Source: an uncultured Bacteroidales bacterium | GTDB lineage: Bacteria > Bacteroidota > Bacteroidia > Bacteroidales > UBA932 | DNA length: 51,351 nucleotides | Assembly: GCA_944323845.1 (NCBI GenBank) | Contig: CALUUA010000016.1 | Location: 1 to 51,351, forward strand | Direction of reading: 5' to 3' | Shown here: in pieces, positions 43,590-51,351 of the stretch | How positions within the stretch are numbered: the stretch's first letter is position 1 | Layout: the number at the start of each line of letters is the position of its first letter | Notes under the pieces: generated by a model | What the model was told of the DNA's origin: nothing | What the model saw: only the letters and a program-made list of their open reading frames with translations | Database searches by the model: none | Translations under genes and position numbers: made by a program

Positions 43590-43633
43590 GAGGGTGGCCA
43601 AAAATCCCTTTTTGGTCACCCTCTTTTTTTTTC
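43590..43633 (+). terminator. Strong hairpin terminator between tRNA-His and the phosphohexomutase gene
   Basis: GAGGGTG and CACCCTC, with an inner CCAAAAA/TTTTTGG stem, are followed by nine T on the plus strand. It can end the tRNA-His transcript; on the minus strand no T-run follows. Confidence 0.85.
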
Positions 43634-43645
43634 TTGGCAGGCCTG

Positions 43646-45007
43646 TCAGGCGCGGACGGCACCGAAGCGGGAGGCGAGGAGATCTCCGACAGCATTGACC
43701 TTCTCGTTCAGAAGGTCATCCGAGACGGCTTCGCAGATGAACCGGAGATACGGTTCCGTATTCGATGGCCTGATGTTGAACCACCAGTCGGGGAACTCGA
43801 CACGGTAGCCGTCGAAATCCATCATGGCCGTAGGCTTTTCAGCCGAGGTGAAGAAATCCCTCACCGCATCCATGGCTCCGGCCTTGTCCTCCACGCGGAA
43901 ATTGATTTCTCCGGAATTTCTGTACCGGACAATCCTCGAAATCAGTCCGCCGACAGTGACGCCTTTCTTTTTCATTTCAGCCACTACGTTGAGTATCAGT
44001 ATCGAGGCCAGAAGCCCGCTGTCCGAGTAGAAAAAGTCCCTGAAATAGTAGTGTCCGGCCAGTTCTCCGCCGTAGACCCCGTCCAGTTCGCGCAGTTTGC
44101 GGGCGGCAAAGGCCCGTCCGACCTTCCAGGTCCTCATCTCGGCTCCCATCGGCGTGAGATATTCCCCTACGGCTTTGGAGCTCCTGATGTCCTGCAGGAC
44201 AATGCCCTTTTCTCCTTTTTTCTCCAGAAACCAGTGCCCGAGAACCGCTATCATCAGATCCGGAGATATGAACTCTGCGTTTTCATCCACGAACATGACG
44301 CGGTCGGCGTCGCCGTCATAAATCACCCCGATATCCGCCCCGGTCCGTCTTACCAGTGTCTTGAGGGCCTCTACGTTTTTCGGTACGAGAGGGTTCGGCT
44401 CGTGATTCGGGAAACGGCCGTCCATGTCATCGAAAATGTAGTCCGGCATGTCTCCGAAGATGCGTCTTGCAAACATCGTGGACATGCCGTTCGAAAGGTC
44501 GAAGGCTATTTTCAGTCCGCTGTAGTCTCCCTTGTAATTCAGGAGGAAGTCCAGATAGTCCTCACGTATGTCCATTTCATGCACTGTGCCTTTCCTGAGG
44601 GCAGGCGTACATTCGCGTCCTTCTTCTATCCAGTCCCTGATCTGCCCCAGTCCGTTTTCCAGACCTACAGGCAGCGCATTTTCCATGGATACCTTCATGC
44701 CGTTGTATTCTGCCGGGTTATGCGATGCCGTGATCTGGACAGAGGCCTTGAATCCATAGCGGGCGGTGCCGAAATACACCATAGGCGTAGTGCTCAGCCC
44801 GATATCGTAGACGTCAGCTCCCGCATCTGTTATGCCTTTGACGAGGCTGTCATGAATCTCGGGTGAAGATACCCTGCAGTCCCGGCCTACCAGCACTTTG
44901 CCGGTCCCGAGAAGTTCAGGAAGAAAATAGCCTGTCTTATAGACGGTCTCCTTGTCGAAATCCACATTGTAGATTCCTCTGATGTCATATGCGTGAAATG
45001 CTCCCAT
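43646..45007 (-). CDS. Phosphomannomutase/phosphoglucomutase
   Basis: This alpha-D-phosphohexomutase has 453 residues. The catalytic phosphoserine loop is ITASHNPAEYNG (Ser about 93), the metal loop is DGDADRVMFVD, the sugar-binding loop GGELAGH, and the C-terminal phosphate-binding loop RPSNTEPYLR. It should interconvert hexose 1- and 6-phosphates for nucleotide-sugar synthesis; mannose or glucose preference cannot be read with certainty. It is the last gene of the ruvX-def unit, with a 60-base gap holding a small hairpin. Confidence 0.92.
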   Translation of the reverse strand: MGAFHAYDIRGIYNVDFDKETVYKTGYFLPELLGTGKVLVGRDCRVSSPEIHDSLVKGITDAGADVYDIGLSTTPMVYFGTARYGFKASVQITASHNPAEYNGMKVSMENALPVGLENGLGQIRDWIEEGRECTPALRKGTVHEMDIREDYLDFLLNYKGDYSGLKIAFDLSNGMSTMFARRIFGDMPDYIFDDMDGRFPNHEPNPLVPKNVEALKTLVRRTGADIGVIYDGDADRVMFVDENAEFISPDLMIAVLGHWFLEKKGEKGIVLQDIRSSKAVGEYLTPMGAEMRTWKVGRAFAARKLRELDGVYGGELAGHYYFRDFFYSDSGLLASILILNVVAEMKKKGVTVGGLISRIVRYRNSGEINFRVEDKAGAMDAVRDFFTSAEKPTAMMDFDGYRVEFPDWWFNIRPSNTEPYLRFICEAVSDDLLNEKVNAVGDLLASRFGAVRA

Positions 45008-45024
45008 AGCTGTAGATTTATCAT

Positions 45025-45040
45025 TGCCGCAAGCGCGGCA
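45025..45040 (-). other. Small intergenic hairpin between def and the phosphohexomutase gene
   Basis: TGCCGC, loop AAGC, GCGGCA. No T-run follows on either strand, so termination is unlikely; it may partly separate expression of the two genes. Confidence 0.4.
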
Positions 45041-45067
45041 GTCATATATTGCCCGGAGGGCGCCTGT

Positions 45068-45622
45068 TCAGTCGAGCCTGGTCTTGTAGTGGGTGGAGAT
45101 TTTCCCTCTGGTGATGCCGGACAGCTTTCTGGCAATCATTTTCCGGCGGATAGGAGCTACCCTGTCCACGAACATCTTTCCGTCCAGATGGTCGAGCTCG
45201 TGCTGTATCATGCGGCATGCGAACTTGTCGAACTCTTCGGTGACATGCTCGAAATCCGCGTTGACGTATTCGACCTTGATCTTTTCCGGTCTCCTCACTT
45301 CGGCATAGATGCCCGGTACGCTCAGACAGCCTTCGGAGTAGTCGCAGGTCTGCTTGCTTTCTTCCACGACCACGGGGTTTATCATCACTCTCTTGAAGTC
45401 TTTCAGGTATGGATACGCGTCTGTAAGGTCGCGGCCGTCCACTATCAGTATTCGCGCAGACACGCCCACCTGAGGGGCCGCAAGGCCGCAGCCGTCTGCC
45501 GATGCGAGCGTTTCCTCCATGTCCGCTATCAGCTGCGTTATCTTTTCCCTGTCTGACAGGTCGGCTTCTTCAGCTCTTTCGCGCAGAACTTTCGAGCCGT
45601 AAAGGTATATCGGTAGTTTCAT
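45068..45622 (-). CDS. def: Peptide deformylase
   Basis: This metalloenzyme of 184 residues removes the formyl group from nascent proteins. All three motifs are intact: GCGLAAPQ (about 44-51), EGCLS (metal Cys) and HELDH (metal His pair and Glu). It starts 19 bases after ruvX. Confidence 0.96.
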   Translation of the reverse strand: MKLPIYLYGSKVLRERAEEADLSDREKITQLIADMEETLASADGCGLAAPQVGVSARILIVDGRDLTDAYPYLKDFKRVMINPVVVEESKQTCDYSEGCLSVPGIYAEVRRPEKIKVEYVNADFEHVTEEFDKFACRMIQHELDHLDGKMFVDRVAPIRRKMIARKLSGITRGKISTHYKTRLD

Positions 45623-45641
45623 ATGGAATCGTAATAAATAT

Positions 45642-46139
45642 TCATTTTCTCCGTCTTTTCGTCCGTGAGGTATTCCTTACCAGACTGTCCGGGGCGTCTT
45701 CAGGCAGCACGGACGGACCGCCTTGCGCAGAGTGTCTGTCCATATAGCTCTGGAGTATGATCGCCGCGCTTATCTTGTCCACTGACGACTTGTCCATCCT
45801 GTCTTTCAGCTTCATGCCTCCGTCTATCATGGCCCGGTGGGCCAATACCGAAGTGAACCGTTCGTCTTCGGTCTCTACGGGGATGTCCGGGAAGTTTTTC
45901 CTGAGCAGTTTCAGGAAGGCGTCCACATCTCCGGCAGCTTCTGAAGGGGTGTTGTCCATGTTCATGGGATAGCCTACGACAAATTTCACTACATTCTCTT
46001 TTTCAGCGTAGATTTTGAGATAATCTATTATATTTGCAGAATGTACTGTATCCAGAGCGGACGCGAAAATGCCGAGCGGGTCACTCACTGCGAGACCTAC
46101 CCGTTTCCTGCCGTAATCTATTCCGATGATCCTGTCCAT
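45642..46139 (-). CDS. ruvX: YqgF/RuvX-type nuclease (putative pre-16S rRNA processing)
   Basis: The 165-residue RNase H-fold protein starts MDRIIGIDYGRKRVGLAVSD with the first catalytic Asp. The second acidic residue is in the ETEDERFTS segment, and the third in the SVDKISAAIIL region. The family matures the 16S rRNA 5' end and was earlier proposed as a Holliday junction resolvase. A basic tail ends KRRRK. The frame reaches 46151, but ATG 46139 is the family start. Confidence 0.92.
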   Translation of the reverse strand: MDRIIGIDYGRKRVGLAVSDPLGIFASALDTVHSANIIDYLKIYAEKENVVKFVVGYPMNMDNTPSEAAGDVDAFLKLLRKNFPDIPVETEDERFTSVLAHRAMIDGGMKLKDRMDKSSVDKISAAIILQSYMDRHSAQGGPSVLPEDAPDSLVRNTSRTKRRRK

Positions 46140-46148
46140 AACCGGATA

Positions 46149-46179
46149 CAAAGGTAAGACAATTTATATGCAAAACAAA
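46149..46179 (-). promoter_or_regulatory. Promoter of the ruvX-def unit
   Basis: On the minus strand TTTG (46176-46179), a 19-base spacer and TACCTTTG (46149-46156) fit the consensus exactly, 10 bases before the start codon. The -33 box lies inside the first codons of the divergent M23 gene. Confidence 0.75.
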
Positions 46180-47013
46180 AGGAATAAAATCACTGATTTC
46201 AGGCTTTCGCTCGTAGATGACCAGACGCACAAGCCGATATTGGTGACCAGATTCAGCAGGAGCAGTTTCCTGATAGCGGTCATCTCGGCCGTCATCATCT
46301 TCTGCCTGTCTCTTTTTCTCATCATAGCCTATACTCCTGTGCGAACCCTGATTCCCGGTTATCCCGATGCCAGAGCCAAAAGGGCCGCCATCCAGAATGC
46401 CATCAAGATAGATTCCCTGGAGATGCTGGTAGCCAGGTGGGAACTTTATTCCGAAAACATGAAACGGGTGCTCGAAGGCGGGGAGCCTGTGCGGATAGAC
46501 AGCGTTATCCGGAAAATGGCCGAAGAAAACCGGACCAGACTTTCGGACAGGCAGATAAAGAAGCAGGATTCGATATTGAGGATGAATGTAGGCATGGAGG
46601 AGGACATCCGTCTGTCCATGTCGGAAGTGCGGAATCTTCATATAGAAGGCATGCATTTCTTCTGTCCGCTCAAGGGCGTGATTTCCCAGGGGTACGACCC
46701 TTCCATACATCCTTTCATCGACATTACCGCGCCGGCGAATTCCATGGTCTATGCCGTCCTGGACGGAACAGTGATTTCTTCCGGCTGGAGCGATGATGCC
46801 GGATACACGATTCAGATCCAGCATGTGAATGACATCATCTCCATATACAAGCATAACCAGAAACTCCTGAAGAAGGTAGGGGATAAGGTGACTGCCGGCG
46901 ATCCTATCGCGATAGTCGGAAATACCGGAACCCTGACTACCGGCGAACATCTGCATTTCGAATTGTGGTACCGGGGGGAAGCTGTGGATCCGACAAAATA
47001 CATCAATTTCTGA
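46168..47013 (+). CDS. Membrane-anchored M23-family peptidase
   Basis: The 281-residue protein has a 30-residue cytoplasmic tail, one transmembrane helix (FLIAVISAVIIFCLSLFLIIA, about 34-54), a short coiled segment and a C-terminal M23 domain. The metal site is complete: HPFID (His 181, Asp 185) and HLHFELW (His 261, His 263). It should cut peptidoglycan cross-bridges in the periplasm. ATG 46168 is chosen; the open frame to 46126 overlaps ruvX. dxr follows after 5 bases. Confidence 0.92.
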   Translation: MQNKRNKITDFRLSLVDDQTHKPILVTRFSRSSFLIAVISAVIIFCLSLFLIIAYTPVRTLIPGYPDARAKRAAIQNAIKIDSLEMLVARWELYSENMKRVLEGGEPVRIDSVIRKMAEENRTRLSDRQIKKQDSILRMNVGMEEDIRLSMSEVRNLHIEGMHFFCPLKGVISQGYDPSIHPFIDITAPANSMVYAVLDGTVISSGWSDDAGYTIQIQHVNDIISIYKHNQKLLKKVGDKVTAGDPIAIVGNTGTLTTGEHLHFELWYRGEAVDPTKYINF

Positions 47014-47018
47014 TCATC

Positions 47019-48185
47019 ATGGAAAAGAGACGGATAGCTATTCTCGGTTCTACCGGTTCGATAGGAAGGCAGGCACTTGATGTAATCAGGCAGCATCGCG
47101 ACCTGTTCGAGGTGGAACTCCTGACGGCAAACAACAGCAGCAGTCTTCTCATAAGTCAGGCCATAGAGTTCGAGGCCAATGCCGTGGTCATCTGCAATGA
47201 ATCGAAATATCGCGAGGTGGCCGATGCGCTGCAGCCGCACATGATAAAGGTCTTCGCCGGAATGAAATCGGTCTGTGATCTGGTCGCCGGAGGGAATATA
47301 GATATAGTGCTCACCGCAATGGTGGGATTCAGCGGTCTTGAATCCACGATCGCGGCTGTCAGGGCCGGCAAGGCCATTGCCCTGGCCAATAAGGAAACCC
47401 TTGTCGCCGCCGGCGGCATTGTGACAGGGCTTGCCAGAGAACACAATGTCCCCATCCTTCCGGTGGATTCCGAGCATTCGGCCATTTTCCAGTGCCTTCA
47501 GGGATCTTACGGCGCGAAACTGGCCAAAATACATCTGACGGCCTCGGGAGGGCCGTTCCGGACCTGGGACAAGGCTGCGATAGCCCGTGTCACTCCGGAA
47601 GACGCCCTCAAGCATCCTAACTGGAACATGGGCCGGAAGGTCACCATAGATTCCGCGACCATGATGAACAAGGGGCTGGAGCTTATAGAGGCCAGATGGC
47701 TCTTCGATATTGCTCCCGGGCAGATAGAGGTGGTGGTGCATCCGCAGTCCGTCATCCATTCCATGGTGGAGTTCGAGGATGGGGCAGTCATAGCCCAGTT
47801 GGGACATCCTGATATGAGGGAACCGATACAATATGCCCTTTCTTATCCGGCCAGACTCTCTCTTGACAACAGGAAGCTGGATTTTGCAGGACTCGGTGCC
47901 CTGACTTTCTTCGCGCCTGATATGGAAAAGTTCCCTGCGCTCGCCCTTGCATATGAGGCCATAGGACGGGGCGGCAATATCCCTTGCGCCATGAATGCCG
48001 CCAATGAAGTGGCGGTCAAGGCCTTTCTCGACGGGCAGATCGGGTTCTACGATATCTGCGATATCATAAACGATACCATGGCGGGCGTGGATTTTGTTAA
48101 GGATCCCGACCTCGATTCCATTTTCATGACCAATGCGGAAGCTGCTGCCGCGGCACGTGAATCACTTGACAAACATTTAAGATAA
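47019..48185 (+). CDS. dxr: 1-deoxy-D-xylulose 5-phosphate reductoisomerase
   Basis: This NADPH-dependent enzyme is the committed step of the MEP isoprenoid pathway. It begins MEKRRIAILGSTGSIGRQAL with the cofactor loop. ALANKETLVAAGG, the metal-binding VDSEHSAIFQ and the flexible-loop region TASGGPFR are intact. Length is 388 residues. The frame up to 46965 overlaps the M23 gene and is not used. rseP starts 1 base after the stop. Confidence 0.97.
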   Translation: MEKRRIAILGSTGSIGRQALDVIRQHRDLFEVELLTANNSSSLLISQAIEFEANAVVICNESKYREVADALQPHMIKVFAGMKSVCDLVAGGNIDIVLTAMVGFSGLESTIAAVRAGKAIALANKETLVAAGGIVTGLAREHNVPILPVDSEHSAIFQCLQGSYGAKLAKIHLTASGGPFRTWDKAAIARVTPEDALKHPNWNMGRKVTIDSATMMNKGLELIEARWLFDIAPGQIEVVVHPQSVIHSMVEFEDGAVIAQLGHPDMREPIQYALSYPARLSLDNRKLDFAGLGALTFFAPDMEKFPALALAYEAIGRGGNIPCAMNAANEVAVKAFLDGQIGFYDICDIINDTMAGVDFVKDPDLDSIFMTNAEAAAAARESLDKHLR

Positions 48186-48186
48186 A

Positions 48187-49491
48187 ATGATAGTGCTGAT
48201 GAAAATATTGCAAGTCTTGCTTGCACTTTCCATACTGATTCTTATTCATGAGTTGGGACACTTCGTATTCGCGAAGATGTTCAGGATCAGGGTTGAGAAA
48301 TTCTATCTGTTTTTCGATGCCGGATTCGCGCTTTTTAAGTTCAAGCCCAAGAATTCGGATACCGAATACGGCATAGGCTGGCTGCCGCTCGGCGGATATT
48401 GCAAGATTTCGGGAATGATAGACGAGTCCCTGGATACGGAAGCTCTGAAGAGCGAGCCCAAGCCGTGGGAGTTCCGGAGCAAGCCGGCCTGGCAGAGGCT
48501 GCTGGTAATGTCCGGCGGCGTGCTTTTCAACTTCATCTTTGCCATTATCGTATATATAGGGATTATGGCCGGATGGGGCGAGTCGTACATAAGCAATGAG
48601 GAGAACAGTATCTACGTAAACGAACTGGCCTATGAAATGGGGTTCAGGAACGGGGACAGGATACTGAAATTCGATGACTATACGCCTGAGCGATTCGAAA
48701 TGCTGCAGGCCGACATGGCCAGACAGACGGCCAGAAAGGCCACTGTCCTCAGGGACGGGGATACTGTGAATATCTATCTGGACCAGAACCGGATAGGAGA
48801 TGTCCTGAACACGCCGGGGATGTTCGATCTGGCCATTCCTTTCGTGATAGATACGGTTCCTCCTTCTTCCCCGAATCATGATGCCGGACTGTCAGGGGGA
48901 GACAGGATCACTGCCATCGCCGGGCATCCTATAGAGTTCCTGCAGGATTCCAGAAGCCTCCTTGCCGACTGCAAGGGCCGGACTATCGACATAACGGTGG
49001 TCAGGGATGCCGATACCCTTCAGGTTCCGGTGCAGGTGGACACTGCAGGGCGTCTCGGCATATATACCTCGATTCCGGGTGTCAAGACCAGGGAGTATTC
49101 CGTATTGTCGGCAGTGCCGGCAGGCATAAGGCATACATTCAGTACGATCGGGGGTTATGTCCAGGATTTGAAACTGATATTTACGCCAAGCACCGAGGCA
49201 TACAAGTCGGTGGGCAGTTTCATAGCGATGGGACAGATTTTCCCGGAAGCATGGGACTGGTACCGATTCCTGAATATACTGGCTTTGCTTTCCATCATGC
49301 TGGGTGTCATGAATCTCATACCTATACCGGCATTGGACGGAGGCCATATAGTGTTTACTCTCTATGAGATGATCACGGGAAAGAAGCCGAGCGACAAATT
49401 CCTGACGGCAGCCCAGATGGTCGGCATGGTGCTCCTGCTGGGTCTGATGATTCTTGCCTTCGGCAATGATATCGGAAGGCTGATCAGATAA
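48187..49491 (+). CDS. rseP: Site-2 membrane metalloprotease RseP
   Basis: This intramembrane zinc protease of 434 residues cuts anti-sigma factors or signal peptides in the membrane. The HELGH motif sits in the first transmembrane helix (about 21-25), a PDZ region lies in the middle (LSGGDRITAIAGHPIEF), and the third metal ligand is in NLIPIPALDGGH (about 378-389). All zinc ligands are present. ATG 48187 or 48199 are possible starts. It follows dxr with one base between, a common pairing. Confidence 0.95.
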   Translation: MIVLMKILQVLLALSILILIHELGHFVFAKMFRIRVEKFYLFFDAGFALFKFKPKNSDTEYGIGWLPLGGYCKISGMIDESLDTEALKSEPKPWEFRSKPAWQRLLVMSGGVLFNFIFAIIVYIGIMAGWGESYISNEENSIYVNELAYEMGFRNGDRILKFDDYTPERFEMLQADMARQTARKATVLRDGDTVNIYLDQNRIGDVLNTPGMFDLAIPFVIDTVPPSSPNHDAGLSGGDRITAIAGHPIEFLQDSRSLLADCKGRTIDITVVRDADTLQVPVQVDTAGRLGIYTSIPGVKTREYSVLSAVPAGIRHTFSTIGGYVQDLKLIFTPSTEAYKSVGSFIAMGQIFPEAWDWYRFLNILALLSIMLGVMNLIPIPALDGGHIVFTLYEMITGKKPSDKFLTAAQMVGMVLLLGLMILAFGNDIGRLIR

Positions 49492-49548
49492 GGAAAATTT
49501 CGTAAATTTTCGTAAATTGCAGAATGCATCCAAAATATTAGTTCAGAT

Positions 49549-50550
49549 ATGAAAAAGATTCCGGGACTGGCTGTACTTGCAGCGATATCCTTATTGGCCG
49601 TTTCCTGCGGAGACGGCGGCACCCGTCTTCTTCCGAATGTGAGCGGTAAGGCAGGTGAAGTCATAATCGTCATAGACCAGAATGTGTGGGAAGGGGAGGT
49701 CGGCGACGGCCTGAGGACGCTTTTGGCAAGCGATTGCCCTTTCCTTCCGCAGAAAGAGCCTTTGTACACTCTGGTGAATATCGCCCCGTCCAATTTCACG
49801 AATATTTTCCAGATACACAGGAACCTCCTGCTCGTGGACATCGACCATAAGATTGATTCGTCCAGAGTGGAATACAGGACGGATGTGTGGGCAAGTCCGC
49901 AATGCGTCATAAACATGGCTGCTTCGGACAGCGATGCTGCCATGGAGCTGATAAAGACTCAGGGCAGGACTATACAGAATATGCTCGAACAGGCTGAGCG
50001 GGACAGGATCATAGCCAACTCGAAGAAATACGAGGAAAGTTCCCTGAGGCCTGTGGTGAACAGGTTTGTCGGCGGCTCCCCTTATTTCCCTGCAGGTTAC
50101 AAGATCAAGAAGCAGACTGATGATTTCCTCTGGATAGCCTATGATACGCAGATACTTCAGGATATATTCATTTACAAGTATCCTGCGACGGGAGAGGATG
50201 ATTTCAGTACGGCGAACCTCGTGGCGAAAAGGAACGAGTTCATGAAAAACAACGTGCCGGGCATGTTCGAGAATACTTACATGACTACCAGCAATATTAC
50301 TGTGCCGTCTGTGGAGTATCTCAAATATAAAGGTATGGATTTCGCCGAGATGCGCGGATTCTGGGAGGTGTTCAACGATTATATGGGCGGACCTTTCGTC
50401 TCGCACTCTTTCTATAGTCAGGACGGAAGCGAAATCATCACTCTCGAAGCCTTCGTTTATGCTCCGAAATATGACAAGAGGAATTATCTTCGTGAGGTGG
50501 AGTCCATCCTGTATTCGTTCGAGTGGAATAATTCCGATAGAAAAAAGTAA
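49549..50550 (+). CDS. DUF4837-family lipoprotein
   Basis: This exported lipoprotein of 333 residues has signal MKKIPGLAVLAAISLLAVSC, with the lipobox ending AVSC. The mature part matches the Bacteroidetes DUF4837 pattern, with VSGKAGEVIIVIDQNVWEG near the start and a middle region VVNRFVGGSPYFPAGYKI. Function is unknown, presumably in the outer membrane or periplasm. It lies 57 bases after rseP and may share its transcript. Confidence 0.88.
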   Translation: MKKIPGLAVLAAISLLAVSCGDGGTRLLPNVSGKAGEVIIVIDQNVWEGEVGDGLRTLLASDCPFLPQKEPLYTLVNIAPSNFTNIFQIHRNLLLVDIDHKIDSSRVEYRTDVWASPQCVINMAASDSDAAMELIKTQGRTIQNMLEQAERDRIIANSKKYEESSLRPVVNRFVGGSPYFPAGYKIKKQTDDFLWIAYDTQILQDIFIYKYPATGEDDFSTANLVAKRNEFMKNNVPGMFENTYMTTSNITVPSVEYLKYKGMDFAEMRGFWEVFNDYMGGPFVSHSFYSQDGSEIITLEAFVYAPKYDKRNYLREVESILYSFEWNNSDRKK

Positions 50551-50556
50551 AAATAT

Positions 50557-50587
50557 TTTGGAGGTTTAAAAATATTACATACCTTTG
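50557..50587 (+). promoter_or_regulatory. Promoter of the tRNA-Glu/rpsT unit
   Basis: TTTG (50557-50560), a 19-base spacer and TACCTTTG (50580-50587) match the Bacteroidetes consensus exactly. Confidence 0.85.
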
Positions 50588-50629
50588 CACTCCCGATAAA
50601 AAACGGGGACTTCTACCGAAGTTTGTTTT

Positions 50630-50701
50630 GGTGGGTTCGTATAACGGTTAGTACTCAAGATTTTCATTCTTGCAATAGGGGTTCGATTCCCCTACCCACT
50701 A
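50630..50701 (+). tRNA. tRNA-Glu (anticodon TTC)
   Basis: Acceptor GGTGGGT pairs with ACCCACT (one G-T), the D stem is GTAT/GTAC, anticodon stem CAAGA/TCTTG encloses loop TTTTCAT, and the T arm is AGGGG/CCCCT with TTCGATT. The discriminator is A. CCA is not encoded. rpsT starts 22 bases downstream with no terminator between them. Confidence 0.96.
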
Positions 50702-50723
50702 CGAAAATATAAAAAATAAAACA

Positions 50724-50978
50724 ATGGCAAATCACGCATCAGCAGATAAGCGTAATCGTCAGAACGAAAGACGCAGATTGCATAACAGGTATTATGCAAA
50801 GACTACAAGGAACGCTATCCGTGCCTTGAGAAACACTACGGACAAAGCAGCAGCAGAGGCTAACGCACCGAAGGTTTATTCAATGATAGACAAGCTCGCG
50901 AAGATCGGCGTTATCCACAAGAACAAGGCTGCGAACCTCAAGAGCGGTATCGCCCTTTACATTAACAAACTTTCATAA
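50724..50978 (+). CDS. rpsT: 30S ribosomal protein S20
   Basis: This basic helical protein of 84 residues binds 16S rRNA early in assembly. It begins [20 protein letters not shown] and carries the S20 helices through to the C-terminus, ending IALYINKLS. It is expressed with tRNA-Glu from the consensus promoter upstream and followed by a clear terminator. Confidence 0.97.
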   Translation: MANHASADKRNRQNERRRLHNRYYAKTTRNAIRALRNTTDKAAAEANAPKVYSMIDKLAKIGVIHKNKAANLKSGIALYINKLS

Positions 50979-51010
50979 GTAGTACCGACCTTTAAAGGTT
51001 TTCAATAGCT

Positions 51011-51044
51011 GAAAAGGAAGCTGTCGTGCGGCAGCTTCCTTTTC
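51011..51044 (+). terminator. Terminator after rpsT
   Basis: GAAAAGGAAGCTG pairs with CAGCTTCCTTTTC around a short loop. The run of T falls inside the 3' arm, so it may act as a terminator or a 3'-stabilising hairpin. Confidence 0.7.
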
Positions 51045-51132
51045 ATAAAAAAGTTTCGAAGTTTATTTTGCAGGGATTCCAAGGCGGGCGAGGGAAGGCC
51101 AACGCCGGAATCACGCAAAAGAAACGGGAAAT

Positions 51133-51208
51133 CGGGATGTAGCGCAGTTGGTAGCGCACTACGTTCGGGACGTAGGGGTCGGGCGTTCGAGTCGCCTCAT
51201 CCCGACCA
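51133..51208 (+). tRNA. tRNA-Pro (anticodon CGG)
   Basis: Acceptor CGGGATG pairs with CATCCCG, the D stem is GCGC/GCGC, anticodon stem CTACG/CGTAG encloses loop TTCGGGA, and the T arm is GGGCG/CGCCT with TTCGAGT. The discriminator is A, followed by CCA at 51206-51208. No strong promoter is seen; a weak TATTTTG lies near 51063. Confidence 0.95.
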
Positions 51209-51247
51209 AAATAAAGTGACCGTCAGAGCGACGGTCACTTTATTTTT
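51209..51247 (+). terminator. Terminator after tRNA-Pro
   Basis: AAATAAAGTGACCGTC pairs with GACGGTCACTTTATTT across the loop AGAGC, and T follows. It can act in both directions. Confidence 0.85.
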
Positions 51248-51282
51248 TGTTATGCCTATACCGGTTTTGAAAAGAAAAAGAG

Positions 51283-51330
51283 GGTGACCCAAAAGTCAAA
51301 GACAGACTTAAGGGTCACCTTTCTTTTTTA
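51283..51330 (+). terminator. Second hairpin with T-run, repeat-like
   Basis: GGTGACCC pairs with GGGTCACC, with an inner AAGTC/GACTT stem, followed by TTTCTTTTTT. No gene lies between it and the tRNA-Pro terminator. Its GAGGGTGACC...AAAAGTC core resembles the 43484-43633 region, which suggests a dispersed element. Confidence 0.7.
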
Positions 51331-51351
51331 TAACGACAGGAAAGTCCGGCG

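Noticed and set aside
43498..43695. 65-residue minus-strand frame after the phosphohexomutase gene
   Set aside because: It reads through inverted repeats and into the phosphohexomutase gene. It looks like a translation of an intergenic repeat, not a gene.

Overview
The window is a chromosomal segment of a Bacteroidales bacterium with roughly half G+C. Several things point to this lineage. The promoters follow the Bacteroidetes pattern (TTTG or TTG, about 19 bases, then TAnnTTTG), as seen before HU, tRNA-His, tRNA-Glu and ruvX. The order HU, tiny basic ribosomal protein, RNase G is also typical, as are a DUF4837 lipoprotein, an SDR-type mannonate oxidoreductase and a FimB/Mfa2-like fimbrillin relative. 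I cannot settle the family; a gut Rikenellaceae or UBA932-type organism would fit.

Layout. Positions 1-1670 hold no convincing gene. They hold stacked tandem repeats: a mosaic with an exact 72-base direct repeat, a 9-base microsatellite, twelve 52-base units that each contain a 38-base hairpin, a run of 11 G, and a 51-base array. The repeats continue into the N-terminus of a secreted GH3 glycosidase (1671-4568), which contains an exact tandem duplication of 168 bases. A GH2 beta-galactosidase-like enzyme follows. Then come HU, a 30-residue basic ribosomal protein, RNase G, and a fimbrillin-family gene that lacks its N-terminus. A LacI regulator faces an SDR oxidoreductase plus uxuA, a hexuronate-catabolism unit with a perfect palindromic operator candidate at the promoter. 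Two envelope proteins of unknown role and gltX follow.

From 17180 to 32825 (minus strand) lies a complete division and cell wall (dcw) cluster, transcribed mraZ-rsmH-ftsL-ftsI-murE-mraY-murD-ftsW-murG-murC-ftsQ-ftsA-ftsZ. Phased MraZ-type boxes lie in front of it. Divergent from mraZ is a plus-strand series: an M23 lipoprotein, miaB, cardiolipin synthase, a LEA14-like lipoprotein, a SPOR protein and rpoN. This ends stop-to-stop against upp, followed by radC and a carboxyltransferase whose biotinyl-like domain lacks the acceptor lysine (all minus).

The last part has tRNA-His, a ruvX-def-phosphohexomutase unit (minus), an M23-dxr-rseP-DUF4837 series (plus), a tRNA-Glu/rpsT unit, tRNA-Pro and several strong terminators.

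Most of the window is ordinary core genome. The places most worth a second look are the repeat-packed 5' end and repeat-expanded GH3 N-terminus, the peptide shared by the N-termini of FtsI and FtsW, the lysine-less biotinyl domain, and a dispersed GGTGACC-type hairpin found near two tRNA genes. All functional calls come from reading translations and motifs by eye; no database search was run.
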